From an uncultured Faecalicoccus sp. (GTDB taxonomy: Bacteria; Bacillota_I; Bacilli_A; Erysipelotrichales; Erysipelotrichaceae), in the NCBI RefSeq assembly GCF_944327125.1, contig NZ_CALVGO010000012.1, positions 1 through 34,048 of the forward strand: 34,048 bases of DNA. Direction: 5' to 3'. The first letter of the stretch is position 1, and each line of letters begins with the position of its first letter. The notes below the pieces were generated by a model. It worked only from the letters and a program-made list of their open reading frames with translations, did no database searches and was not told where the DNA came from. Below, one piece after another: positions 26,090 through 33,880 of this stretch. A program made the translations under genes and the position numbers.

Positions 26090-26932
26090 TTAGAGAACCT
26101 CCTTTTTCAATAAATTACAGGCTTCATCTCGCTTATGAGCCTCAAAATCAAGATATGCTTTGTTTCTGGACATAGCTTCATCAAAATCAACCAAATGACC
26201 ATCGAAATCCGGACCGTCAACGCAGGCGAATTTAATTTGATCTCCCACCTTCAGTCGGCAGCATCCACACATACCTGTTCCATCGATCATGATCGGATTC
26301 ATAGAAACGGTCGTTGGAATATCGTATTTTTTCGTTGTCAACGATACAAATTTCATCATGATGATGGGACCTATCGCAATCACTTCATCAAATTGCTGGC
26401 CATTTTCGATCAACGCTTCCAATTTGTTGGTGACAACGCCCTTGTCTCCAACAGAACCGTCATCACTCATCAAATAATAATGGTCGCTGACTTCCTTGAA
26501 TTCTTTTTCAAGGATCACCAGGTCCTTATTTCTAAACCCTACGATCGTTGTAACCTGGGCACCTGCTTCATGAAACGCTTTGGCCGTAGGATAGGCTATG
26601 GCACAACCAACGCCCCCACCGATGATACAGACTTTCTTTGTGCCATCGATAACGCTTGGTTTTCCCAAAGGCCCTACAAAATCTTCAAGAGAATCGCCTT
26701 CATTCAATGCGTTCAGCAACATCGTCGTTTCTCCCACTGTTTGGAAAATAATCGTTACGGTCCCTTTTTGCGGATCGCTATCCGCAATCGTCAAAGGAAT
26801 TCTTTCCCCCTGAGGACGCACTCTTAAAATAATAAACTGGCCCGCTTTCGCTCTTTTGGCGACAAACGGAGCATCGATCACCATACGGGTAACCGTTGGA
26901 TTTAATACTTCCTTTTTTACAATTTTATACAT
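26090..26932 (-). CDS. nfnA: NfnA-type ferredoxin-NADP reductase subunit (sulfide/dihydroorotate dehydrogenase-like)
   Basis: This is the small subunit of the Nfn transhydrogenase, carrying FAD, the NAD(H) site and a [2Fe-2S] cluster. It is 280 aa, as in known NfnA. The FAD-binding RIPLT motif is at 44-48, GETTMLLNAL at 67-76 and FVGPLGKPS at 85-93. The NAD-binding fold begins at VCIIGGGVGCAIAYP (101-115). The C-terminal cluster region is IDGTGMCGCCRLKVGDQIKFACVDGPDFDGHLVDFD, with C222, C224/C225 and C237 plus a nearby Asp as candidate ligands. ATG is preceded by AGGTGAT. A short extended -10 promoter lies directly upstream, and nfnB follows after one base. Confidence 0.87.
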   Translation of the reverse strand: MYKIVKKEVLNPTVTRMVIDAPFVAKRAKAGQFIILRVRPQGERIPLTIADSDPQKGTVTIIFQTVGETTMLLNALNEGDSLEDFVGPLGKPSVIDGTKKVCIIGGGVGCAIAYPTAKAFHEAGAQVTTIVGFRNKDLVILEKEFKEVSDHYYLMSDDGSVGDKGVVTNKLEALIENGQQFDEVIAIGPIIMMKFVSLTTKKYDIPTTVSMNPIMIDGTGMCGCCRLKVGDQIKFACVDGPDFDGHLVDFDEAMSRNKAYLDFEAHKRDEACNLLKKEVL

Positions 26933-26951
26933 ACTTCATCACCTGTGAAAC

Positions 26952-26960
26952 ATTATATCA
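26952..26960 (-). promoter_or_regulatory. extended -10 promoter of nfnAB
   Basis: TGATATAAT lies on the minus strand, an extended -10 box (TGnTATAAT) with no recognisable -35. The leader would be only about 13 nt and would contain the AGGTGAT ribosome binding site. Confidence 0.55.
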
Positions 26961-26990
26961 TACTAATGAAAATTTTTTACATAAGAATCT

Positions 26991-27959
26991 TTAATATACC
27001 AGATCAAAGTATTTCATAGGAAGATCTTCGTCCAATCCGGTATTATAGTCTTTTTCACCAATAAAGTTTAAAAAAGCTTCGTCTTTTGCAGGATCTTCGA
27101 GGCATTCCAACAAAAGTGTGTTAACTTCAAAAGCTTTATCCAAAGCCTTTTCATAAAGATCAAAAAAGCTTTCTGAACTTTTTTTCGATTCATCGCACGG
27201 ATGAACCCATTCTTTATGAAGCAGGTTCATTGTATCAAATGGATCTTCCGGCTGATTGGGCACAAAGAATCCGGAAATCAGACTTTCCTGGCCAATCAAA
27301 GTTTCAAGCCGGTAAGATACATCAAACTTCTTTCCGTTTTGGTCATAGAATACTTTTTCCATAAAGTTCCAATCTTCAATGGATTCTTTGATCTGATGCG
27401 GTAAAACATGGACTCCATAGACCTTCCTTAAAGCCGGAACATAGATCCGGCATATAGCACGGATCTGTTCAAGAGACGCCTCCGTCACCTCGTACGCTTT
27501 AAAATCCCGTATCGTTTGTTCCCTTTTTACTTTCAACATGATCGCATCGATCAAAGATTCAAAGCGATGATGCCATTGTGAACTTTTTTTATGGTCATTT
27601 CCAGTACGATAATAAACATAAGGGTGAGCGGTTGAATCCAGGGCCCAGTGCATAAGATGCCCCATCAGATACGCAATCATGTCTTTTTGAATCGCTTCGT
27701 CTTTTTCTTTGCGGATCGAATCCAAAGCACAGGTATAAAACTCGCGGATTTTCTGTGAATGCACTTTATTTCCCCATTTGCGTAAAGAATCTTTATGAAA
27801 AGCTCTTTTCGGCGATAAACCGTGAAAGAACAAAAAATCGGGTCCATTGGAACCAATTTCAACCAACTGTTTTCTAGGCAAAAGCCATTCTTTTATAGAT
27901 GGACTTGATTTCTCGATAAAATCATCCGCCAACAAGGTATGGGTAATAATATTAGGCAT
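26991..27959 (-). CDS. zinc-dependent phospholipase C family protein
   Basis: This 322-aa protein starts MPNIITHTLLADDF and has the metal-ligand pattern of the bacterial zinc-dependent phospholipase C fold. Visible elements are H7, the loop GSNGPDFLFFHG (36-47) with D41, and the helix YLMGHLMHWALDSTAHPYVYYRTGN near residue 100, rich in His and Asp. It has no signal peptide or membrane segment, so it is probably cytoplasmic, unlike secreted clostridial phospholipases. Its substrate is unknown. It overlaps the end of the DUF2779 gene by 8 nt, and its AGGAGG is encoded there. No terminator follows, so it may be co-transcribed with nfnAB. Confidence 0.8.
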   Translation of the reverse strand: MPNIITHTLLADDFIEKSSPSIKEWLLPRKQLVEIGSNGPDFLFFHGLSPKRAFHKDSLRKWGNKVHSQKIREFYTCALDSIRKEKDEAIQKDMIAYLMGHLMHWALDSTAHPYVYYRTGNDHKKSSQWHHRFESLIDAIMLKVKREQTIRDFKAYEVTEASLEQIRAICRIYVPALRKVYGVHVLPHQIKESIEDWNFMEKVFYDQNGKKFDVSYRLETLIGQESLISGFFVPNQPEDPFDTMNLLHKEWVHPCDESKKSSESFFDLYEKALDKAFEVNTLLLECLEDPAKDEAFLNFIGEKDYNTGLDEDLPMKYFDLVY

Positions 27960-29427
27960 CTTCTTCCTCCTTTAACTTTTTCTTTAATCCATGAAATACG
28001 ACATATTCTGCGTATGTATCCATTCGACAGTAGTTTCGGATATCCTGGCGTATCTTCTTTTTCTGTGATGGATCCGCCTCTTCAAAAGTACGATACGCAC
28101 TGACCGCATTCAATCCATCATGGATGGCAAGCTGCTGATATGATACTTCATCCGTAAATACCGGAAGCACACTTTTCAGTGAATAATGTCCACGCATGCG
28201 GTTATCGTAGTAAACCCCGGTCTCAAATGGCTTGGAAAGGTCGATCATCCGATCACAGATCGTATTAAGCTGATCCTTATATTCTGGGAACTGATTCCCC
28301 AGCTGGATCAGTCTGAGCTTTTCAGCTCCTTCCATATTATAAACAAGGATCGATCCTTCATTAGGCAACGAATCAATCAAAGATTCAATAAAATCTTTCC
28401 GGCAGTCCCGGGTTCCAAAAAAATCCGTATGTCTTAACGTATGGTCTTCTTCCTCTATATGCAGACTGTATTGAAAGCACAGCACATCAAAAGGTTTCAT
28501 TCCTTTATAAGGAGGAACGCCAAAAGTATCCCACTCAAAATCAAGATAACTGATTGGATACTGGACCGAATCGATCCAGTGAGATAAAGCCACTTTGTCC
28601 AAAAAACAGCCATTCAAACTGGCCATATACTGCGCGTATTGGAGACGATACCCTTCCAACAACGAGGGTTCCATATCACGGATATGAACACAGCCTTGTT
28701 CAAAGGCATTTAATTTATGCTGGGAAGTCGTCAAAAAGACAATTGAATCGTCCGGCAAATCCTGATCGTGAAAACATTCATCATAATACAAACAACGTCT
28801 GCCGGCGGTACAAGTTTTATTTCTTTTTAAAGAAGGCTGTTCCCCTTGTAAGATACCGAGGGTTTCATTAATCATCGCATCCAGATCGATATCCATGGCA
28901 TCCAGGCATTCCTGAATATCTTTTGCCGGATTGTTTCTACGATTAAAAAATTTTGAACCTCTTTCGAAAAGTTTCTCCACTTCCAGATCATCGCTACGAA
29001 CATAGTCTTTATTGATATACACGATTTCATGAGAAAGGATAGAAATTCCTTGTGTTAAAGCAATTCTTTCATCCAGTTTCATTCGTAAAGTTTCTGTATC
29101 TTTAGGATTACAGTTTAAATACGGATAAATTGCGTGGTATCCCTTCTCTTTTTTTATCAGCACTGGAATCTGTGTCCGACACTCCCGATAAGAAAAGCGG
29201 GCAAACACAATAACATCACAGTCGGCCATTTTCTTCAGCGTATCCGCATTGGAATCTCCTGTTTGTCCGGATACGGCATCTTCAACCTTTAAGTATTTTT
29301 TCCATAACGCAGAAAAAGGAGCAATCATGTGGAAATATTTTTCATGGATTCCTTTTTTGTGATAAAGATCCCATCCAAACCGGGGACATTTTTGACAATG
29401 AAGGATGTCACTTACATGCGTCATCAT
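27952..29427 (-). CDS. DUF2779 protein: Cas4-like cysteines plus DEDDy exonuclease-like domain
   Basis: About 491 aa from ATG 29427. The N-terminal half (1-220) has the cysteine arrangement of Cas4/AddB-type Fe-S nucleases: C11 and C14 at the start, and C206, C212, C218 in KTCTAGRRCLYYDEC. I could not find an intact RecB-type D...ExK site between them. The C-terminal half shows a DnaQ-like fold: Exo I D296-F-E298 in SYLDFEWDTFG, an Exo II-like LVYNMEGAEKLR near 361-371, and Exo III Y466-C-R-M-D470. DUF2779 is known in Mollicutes and Firmicutes without a settled function. GGTGAT 4 nt upstream supports this start; ATG 29439 has no Shine-Dalgarno sequence. It overlaps the regulator gene upstream and the phospholipase gene downstream. 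Confidence 0.8.
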   Translation of the reverse strand: MMTHVSDILHCQKCPRFGWDLYHKKGIHEKYFHMIAPFSALWKKYLKVEDAVSGQTGDSNADTLKKMADCDVIVFARFSYRECRTQIPVLIKKEKGYHAIYPYLNCNPKDTETLRMKLDERIALTQGISILSHEIVYINKDYVRSDDLEVEKLFERGSKFFNRRNNPAKDIQECLDAMDIDLDAMINETLGILQGEQPSLKRNKTCTAGRRCLYYDECFHDQDLPDDSIVFLTTSQHKLNAFEQGCVHIRDMEPSLLEGYRLQYAQYMASLNGCFLDKVALSHWIDSVQYPISYLDFEWDTFGVPPYKGMKPFDVLCFQYSLHIEEEDHTLRHTDFFGTRDCRKDFIESLIDSLPNEGSILVYNMEGAEKLRLIQLGNQFPEYKDQLNTICDRMIDLSKPFETGVYYDNRMRGHYSLKSVLPVFTDEVSYQQLAIHDGLNAVSAYRTFEEADPSQKKKIRQDIRNYCRMDTYAEYVVFHGLKKKLKEEEDA

Positions 29428-30385
29428 AGATATCACCATTTTCTAAAAAACTTACTATTTTCTTGTTAAACTCTTTTTTGTATGACTGTGGATCGATGAT
29501 CTCTATTTTCCCGTCAAATGAAAAGATTTGACGGTACAGTTCAAAACGATCCGGGTTTTTAAATTCATAAAAAACATTTTGAGCATCTTCTGCGATTTTT
29601 TTGATATCGATTCCCCAACCATCATATTCCTCAAACCGATCGATCACATCTTTATTGACACGGACCTTAATGTTCTTAAAATCTTTTTTGATCAAGCCAA
29701 ATCGGCTCACCACATTGATCAGCTGATATTGGCTATCCCATAGAAAATGTTTTGAGGTCATTTTCATTTTTATCATACGCTTCGCGCTAAAACGATAGAT
29801 ACGGTAATCGTTTCGCAAATGGGAAAACCCAACCAGATAATAGGAGTTTCGGTAATGAATCAAGTCATACGGATCCACTTCCAATGTTTGCACCCTTGAA
29901 TCATTGGCACCCTGATAATCGATACAAAGTGTATATTCGCACCCAATCGCTTGAAGGGCAAGATCCATCATCTCTTGAATCTTCTCCTCGATTGGACGTA
30001 CCGCATTTTGAAGATATTGTATAGAAACATTTTTCCCATTTTTGGAGCTGGCCAAAACCTTCGTCAAAGCATCACAGTAAGAAGAATAAGACTTGAACTC
30101 TTTATGACTTTTCATGAACTCCTGTGATTCGTTTAAAGCTTCAATTTCCTGTTGTGTCAAAGGCAATACGGGAAAAATCGTATCTTCCTGAAGGATATAT
30201 CCTCCGTAAGGGCCTTTTTTTTCTTTAATATTAAACCCCGCTGTGATCAGTTCTTTTTTAAACTCTCTTATATTTCTTGGGTTTGTTTCTAATTCATCCG
30301 CCAATTCACGGGTGGATACAGGCCGTTTTGTGCCTCGTGCCTTAAGAATCATAAGCATTTTGATCGTAAGCGCCGTGCGGTTCAT
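29408..30385 (-). CDS. WYL-domain transcriptional regulator with N-terminal HTH
   Basis: About 325 aa. An N-terminal winged helix-turn-helix (residues 1-70) includes RPVSTRELADELETNPRNIREFKKELITAGFNI and the wing KGPYGGYIL. A linker and the WYL domain follow, recognised by YDLIHYRNSYYLVGFSHLRNDYRIYRFSAKRM near residues 175-205. The C-terminal extension (WCX) ends the protein. WYL proteins are ligand-sensing regulators, and several control DNA-repair and defence genes in other bacteria. I chose ATG 30385 because GGAG lies 8 nt upstream. It is the first gene of a three-gene overlapping unit with the DUF2779 nuclease-like gene and the phospholipase, so it probably regulates its own cassette (inference). 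Confidence 0.85.
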   Translation of the reverse strand: MNRTALTIKMLMILKARGTKRPVSTRELADELETNPRNIREFKKELITAGFNIKEKKGPYGGYILQEDTIFPVLPLTQQEIEALNESQEFMKSHKEFKSYSSYCDALTKVLASSKNGKNVSIQYLQNAVRPIEEKIQEMMDLALQAIGCEYTLCIDYQGANDSRVQTLEVDPYDLIHYRNSYYLVGFSHLRNDYRIYRFSAKRMIKMKMTSKHFLWDSQYQLINVVSRFGLIKKDFKNIKVRVNKDVIDRFEEYDGWGIDIKKIAEDAQNVFYEFKNPDRFELYRQIFSFDGKIEIIDPQSYKKEFNKKIVSFLENGDIYDDACK

Positions 30386-30417
30386 CAATATCACTCCAGA
30401 CCTTACCATTGTATCAT

Positions 30418-30447
30418 AAAAAAGCTCTTAAGTTAGAACTCAAGAGC
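30418..30447 (-). terminator. terminator of the AI-2E family gene
   Basis: On the minus strand a 10-bp stem GCTCTTGAGT/ACTTAAGAGC with one G-U pair and loop TCTA is followed by TTTTTT. The 5' arm contains the stop codon of the gene it terminates. Confidence 0.87.
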
Positions 30448-31603
30448 GTGTCAGAGATTTTTCTTTATTTCGTTTTTTTATATCTTCCCCAACCAACTGG
30501 TAGATACAAGAGCAAATCGGAATAAAAATGATCATTCCAAGGATTCCCGCAAGACTGCCGCCGACCGTTACAGCCACGATCACATACATCGGAGGAAGAC
30601 CCACACTTTTTCCGACGACATTTGGATATATAAAGTTTCCTTCTACTTGCTGTATACAAATAAACATGATGATAAAATAGATTCCTTTCATAGGATCTAC
30701 AACCGAAATAAACAAGGCACAAAGAATAGCACTCACCAAAGCACCAAACATCGGCACATAGGCCCCAATGGCAACTATGATTCCTGTTAATAATGCGTAT
30801 GGCATGCCAAAGATCGTGCACCCTAAAAACACCAGGGTCCCCAGGATCAAACATTCACAGCTTGTACCGGCAATATAACTGGTAAAAGTCCGTTTTACAA
30901 TGGAACAGACATGGATCGTTTTCTGATAATAACGATCCGGTAAATACGCCTTTAACAAAGCTTTGGTTTCACGCATGAACGTTTTTTTGTTGAAAAGAAC
31001 GATAAAGGAAAACATCAGTGCGATACATGAACTGGCAACGATAGAAAATGTCGTGGTCAAAGCAGAGTATATGGAATCAAAAAGACCGTTGGCACCTCCG
31101 GAAAACACCCAGCCTAAAAAGCCAGGAATCATTTCAGCCATCTTGTCCATATCTCCAATGGTTGATTGCATATCCAGCAAAGCTTCATGAATAGAATCGA
31201 TGGGTTTTGAAATTTCCAAAAGCTGTGCGTATAAATGATTAATGGCATTCGGCATCAGATCCACAATACTTTGCATGGAATCCAGAAGCTGTGGGATAAT
31301 CAGAAATATAAAACCAAAAACAATCGAAAAAACAAGGAAGATCGAAACGATATTGGTACAAGCTCTGGTTATTGTCGTATCGTTGATATGAAATATTTTT
31401 ACTGCATATTTCATCAATCCATTGGATACAATATTAAAAATAAACGCAAGCCCGGCACCGAATATAAATGGATAACAGATCGATATCAGCCGCAACAAAA
31501 AATCCAGAATCAAACTGGCATTAAATATAATGAGAATCAAAACGGCGGTAAATAGAATTAGCCGTTTGATCATTGCTTCTAAGACTTTAGGATTATAATT
31601 CAT
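30440..31603 (-). CDS. AI-2E family transporter (TqsA/YdbI-like membrane protein)
   Basis: A 387-aa polytopic membrane protein of the AI-2E family (UPF0118). Members have been linked to autoinducer-2 export, Na+/H+ antiport and stress tolerance, so the substrate cannot be stated. Hydrophobic helices lie at about residues 12-35, 38-60, 80-105 and 185-205. The conserved C-terminal block TSYIAGTSCECLILGTLVFLGCTIFGMPYALLTGIIVAIGAYVPMFG and EGNFIYPNVVGKSVGLPPMYVI is the strongest family signature. The loop between helices 3 and 4 is amphipathic. AGGTGG lies 7 nt before the ATG. It diverges from glnN and ends in its own terminator. Confidence 0.88.
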   Translation of the reverse strand: MNYNPKVLEAMIKRLILFTAVLILIIFNASLILDFLLRLISICYPFIFGAGLAFIFNIVSNGLMKYAVKIFHINDTTITRACTNIVSIFLVFSIVFGFIFLIIPQLLDSMQSIVDLMPNAINHLYAQLLEISKPIDSIHEALLDMQSTIGDMDKMAEMIPGFLGWVFSGGANGLFDSIYSALTTTFSIVASSCIALMFSFIVLFNKKTFMRETKALLKAYLPDRYYQKTIHVCSIVKRTFTSYIAGTSCECLILGTLVFLGCTIFGMPYALLTGIIVAIGAYVPMFGALVSAILCALFISVVDPMKGIYFIIMFICIQQVEGNFIYPNVVGKSVGLPPMYVIVAVTVGGSLAGILGMIIFIPICSCIYQLVGEDIKKRNKEKSLTRS

Positions 31604-31629
31604 GGATCCACCACCTATTGGTTAAATTG

Positions 31630-31689
31630 TACTTGAAAACAAGACGCAACTCAAGTATATACACACGTAACATGAAGACTGTAACTTGA
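31630..31689. promoter_or_regulatory. inverted and direct repeats in the AI-2E/glnN divergent region
   Basis: TACTTGA (31630-31636) and TCAAGTA (31651-31657) form a 7-bp inverted repeat 14 nt apart. GTAACATGA (31667-31675) and GTAACTTGA (31681-31689) are direct repeats 14 nt apart. They lie between the two divergent genes and may be regulator sites. I saw no TGTNAN7TNACA (GlnR/TnrA) site here. Confidence 0.3.
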
Positions 31690-31709
31690 TAAAAACATAA
31701 ATTATTTAT

Positions 31710-31737
31710 TTGATTCCATCCTAATTGTTGATACAAT
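31710..31737 (+). promoter_or_regulatory. probable glnN promoter
   Basis: TTGATT (31710-31715), a 16-nt spacer and TACAAT (31732-31737) would start transcription near 31744, giving a leader of about 17 nt before the glnN ATG. Confidence 0.6.
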
Positions 31738-31760
31738 ATATAAAATATGGAGGGTACACT

Positions 31761-33848
31761 ATGAAAATTGTTGATGAATATTTTGGATGTGACGTTTTTG
31801 GTCCGAATGCCATGCAGCGTTATTTGCCTAACGCAATCTATAAACAAATGATCGATGTCATGGAACATGGTAAAGAACTTCCTAGAGAAATAGCCGATAC
31901 CGTCGCCAACGCAATGAAAGACTGGGCCATGGATAAGGGTGCCACGCATTATACGCACTGGTTTCAGCCCATGACCGGAATCACGGCAGAAAAACACGAT
32001 GCGTTTATCAATCCTACCGGGCCAAATTCCATCATCAGTGATTTTCGTGGAAAAGAGCTGATCAAAGGCGAACCCGATGCATCCAGCTTTCCTAGCGGCG
32101 GACTCCGCGCCACTTTTGAAGCACGTGGTTATACCGCATGGGATCCTACCAGTTTTGCCTTTGTCAAAGAAAAGACCTTGTATATTCCAACTCTTTTCTG
32201 CAGCTATGACGGATCGGCCCTGGATAAAAAGACACCGTTACTGAGAAGTATCGATGCGTTAGATAAAGCCGCGGTTCGTTTGTTGAATCTTATGGGGCAT
32301 GACGTCAAAAAAATAACTGTGACCGTAGGCCCGGAACAGGAATATTTCTTGATTGACGAAGATTTGTTTAAAAAACGTCTGGATCTAATGGTCACAGGAA
32401 GAACATTATTTGGTGCGCCTCCTGTAAAAGGACAGGAACTGGACGATCATTATTTTGGAAATATCGATGAACGTGTAAAAGCCTATATGGAAGAAGTGGA
32501 TGAAGAATTATGGAAATTGGGTGTCTTTGCGAAAACCGAACACAAAGAAGTCGCTCCCTGCCAGTTTGAATTGGCTCCGGTGTTTAGTTCCGTAAATATT
32601 GCCAACGATCAAAACCAGCTGACCATGGATGTCTTGAAACGGGTGGCACGTCATCATGGTTTGGTTTGTCTTCTTCATGAAAAACCTTTCGAAGGGGTCA
32701 ACGGATCCGGAAAACACAACAACTGGTCATTCAGTACCGATACACATGAAAACCTCCTGGAACCTGGCGACAATCCAAAAGACAATGTTCGCTTTTTAAC
32801 CATACTGGCTGCCATCATCAAAGGAGTCGATGAGTATCAGGATCTCTTGCGTATATCAGTTGCCAGTGCCGGAAACGATCATCGTTTGGGTGCCAACGAA
32901 GCTCCACCTGCCATCATTTCCATCTACCTGGGGGATGAACTTACTGCCATTTTGGAAGCCATCGAACAGGGAAAAGAATATATCGACAAAGCCAACCGTA
33001 AGCTGGAGCTGGGGGTAAGTGCCTTACCGCCGATTTCTAAGGATTCCACCGATAGGAATCGTACTTCTCCATTTGCCTTTACAGGAAATAAGTTTGAATT
33101 TCGTATGTTAGGCTCTGCATTGAATATCTCTTGTCCAAATACGATCTTAAATACGATCGTGGCTGAGGAATTGACTCAATTTGCGGATGAACTTGAAAAT
33201 TACCCGGAAAGCCAGCGCACCGATAAGATCATTGATATGATTCGAAAAACTTTGAAAGAACACAAAAGGATCATTTTCTCAGGGAATGGATACAGTGAAG
33301 AATGGAGAAATGAAGCTATGAACCGTGGACTTCAGGAATTGAAGACAACCGCGGATGCCCTTCCTCATTACACCGATCCAAAAAATCTGGCTCTTTTTGA
33401 AAAGCATAAAGTGTATTCCGCAAACGAATTACACGCTCGAGAGAATATCTTGTTGGAAAATTATTACCAGGTGATATCCATCGAAGCAAAAACAATGGCT
33501 TATATGTTAAGAAAGCAGATTCTTCCATCCGTATTTGAATATGAATCCAAGCTGGCAACTATCATTCAGACAAAGAAAACCAGCGGTATTGCTTCTCCAT
33601 TGGAAGAAAAGATCTTGTTCAATGTCAATGAACCATTGGAACTCGTTTCCAAACATTTGGAAAATCTGGAGGATCTGATGGAACAAAGTCCGGAAAACGA
33701 AAAAGATAAGGCAAAATTTGCCGCTTCAAAACTCTTACCTTTAATGGAAGCTATAAGAATTTTAACGGATACAATTGAAAAGAATATCTCAAAGGATTTC
33801 TGGCCACTGCCTGATTACAATGAGTTGTTATTTCAATCTATAGAATAA
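31761..33848 (+). CDS. glnN: glutamine synthetase type III (GlnN)
   Basis: This enzyme condenses glutamate and ammonia with ATP to make glutamine. The 695-aa length and N-terminal FGCDVFGPNAMQRYLPNAIYKQM are typical of the large GSIII class, which is far longer than GSI. Visible signatures are HYTHWFQPMTGITAEKHDAF near residue 63, metal-binding VTVGPEQEYFLID near 188, the ATP-loop NGSGKHNNWS near 315, RLGANEAPPAIISIYLGDE near 375 and NRTSPFAFTGNKFEFRMLGSA near 435. I chose ATG 31761 because GGAGGG lies 6 nt upstream; an in-frame ATG 36 nt earlier lies in the promoter. It is a single-gene unit with its own terminator. It is the only ammonia-assimilating enzyme in the window. Confidence 0.97.
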   Translation: MKIVDEYFGCDVFGPNAMQRYLPNAIYKQMIDVMEHGKELPREIADTVANAMKDWAMDKGATHYTHWFQPMTGITAEKHDAFINPTGPNSIISDFRGKELIKGEPDASSFPSGGLRATFEARGYTAWDPTSFAFVKEKTLYIPTLFCSYDGSALDKKTPLLRSIDALDKAAVRLLNLMGHDVKKITVTVGPEQEYFLIDEDLFKKRLDLMVTGRTLFGAPPVKGQELDDHYFGNIDERVKAYMEEVDEELWKLGVFAKTEHKEVAPCQFELAPVFSSVNIANDQNQLTMDVLKRVARHHGLVCLLHEKPFEGVNGSGKHNNWSFSTDTHENLLEPGDNPKDNVRFLTILAAIIKGVDEYQDLLRISVASAGNDHRLGANEAPPAIISIYLGDELTAILEAIEQGKEYIDKANRKLELGVSALPPISKDSTDRNRTSPFAFTGNKFEFRMLGSALNISCPNTILNTIVAEELTQFADELENYPESQRTDKIIDMIRKTLKEHKRIIFSGNGYSEEWRNEAMNRGLQELKTTADALPHYTDPKNLALFEKHKVYSANELHARENILLENYYQVISIEAKTMAYMLRKQILPSVFEYESKLATIIQTKKTSGIASPLEEKILFNVNEPLELVSKHLENLEDLMEQSPENEKDKAKFAASKLLPLMEAIRILTDTIEKNISKDFWPLPDYNELLFQSIE

Positions 33849-33880
33849 AGGGATGCACATGCATCCCTTTATAATTTTAT
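33847..33880. terminator. bidirectional terminator between glnN and the glycosidase gene
   Basis: A perfect 10-bp stem AAAGGGATGC/GCATCCCTTT with a 4-nt loop is followed by TATAATTTTATT on the plus strand, and by TTATTCTAT on the minus strand. It separates the convergent genes; the last bases of the minus-strand stop codon overlap the stem. Confidence 0.8.

Noticed and set aside
26135-26827. A 230-codon plus-strand reading frame
   Set aside because: It lies entirely antisense to nfnA, whose motifs are complete. It is an antisense shadow with no ribosome binding site.
31680-31700. A possible GlnR/TnrA site beginning TGTAA
   Set aside because: The second half-site does not reach TNACA at the required 7-nt spacing.
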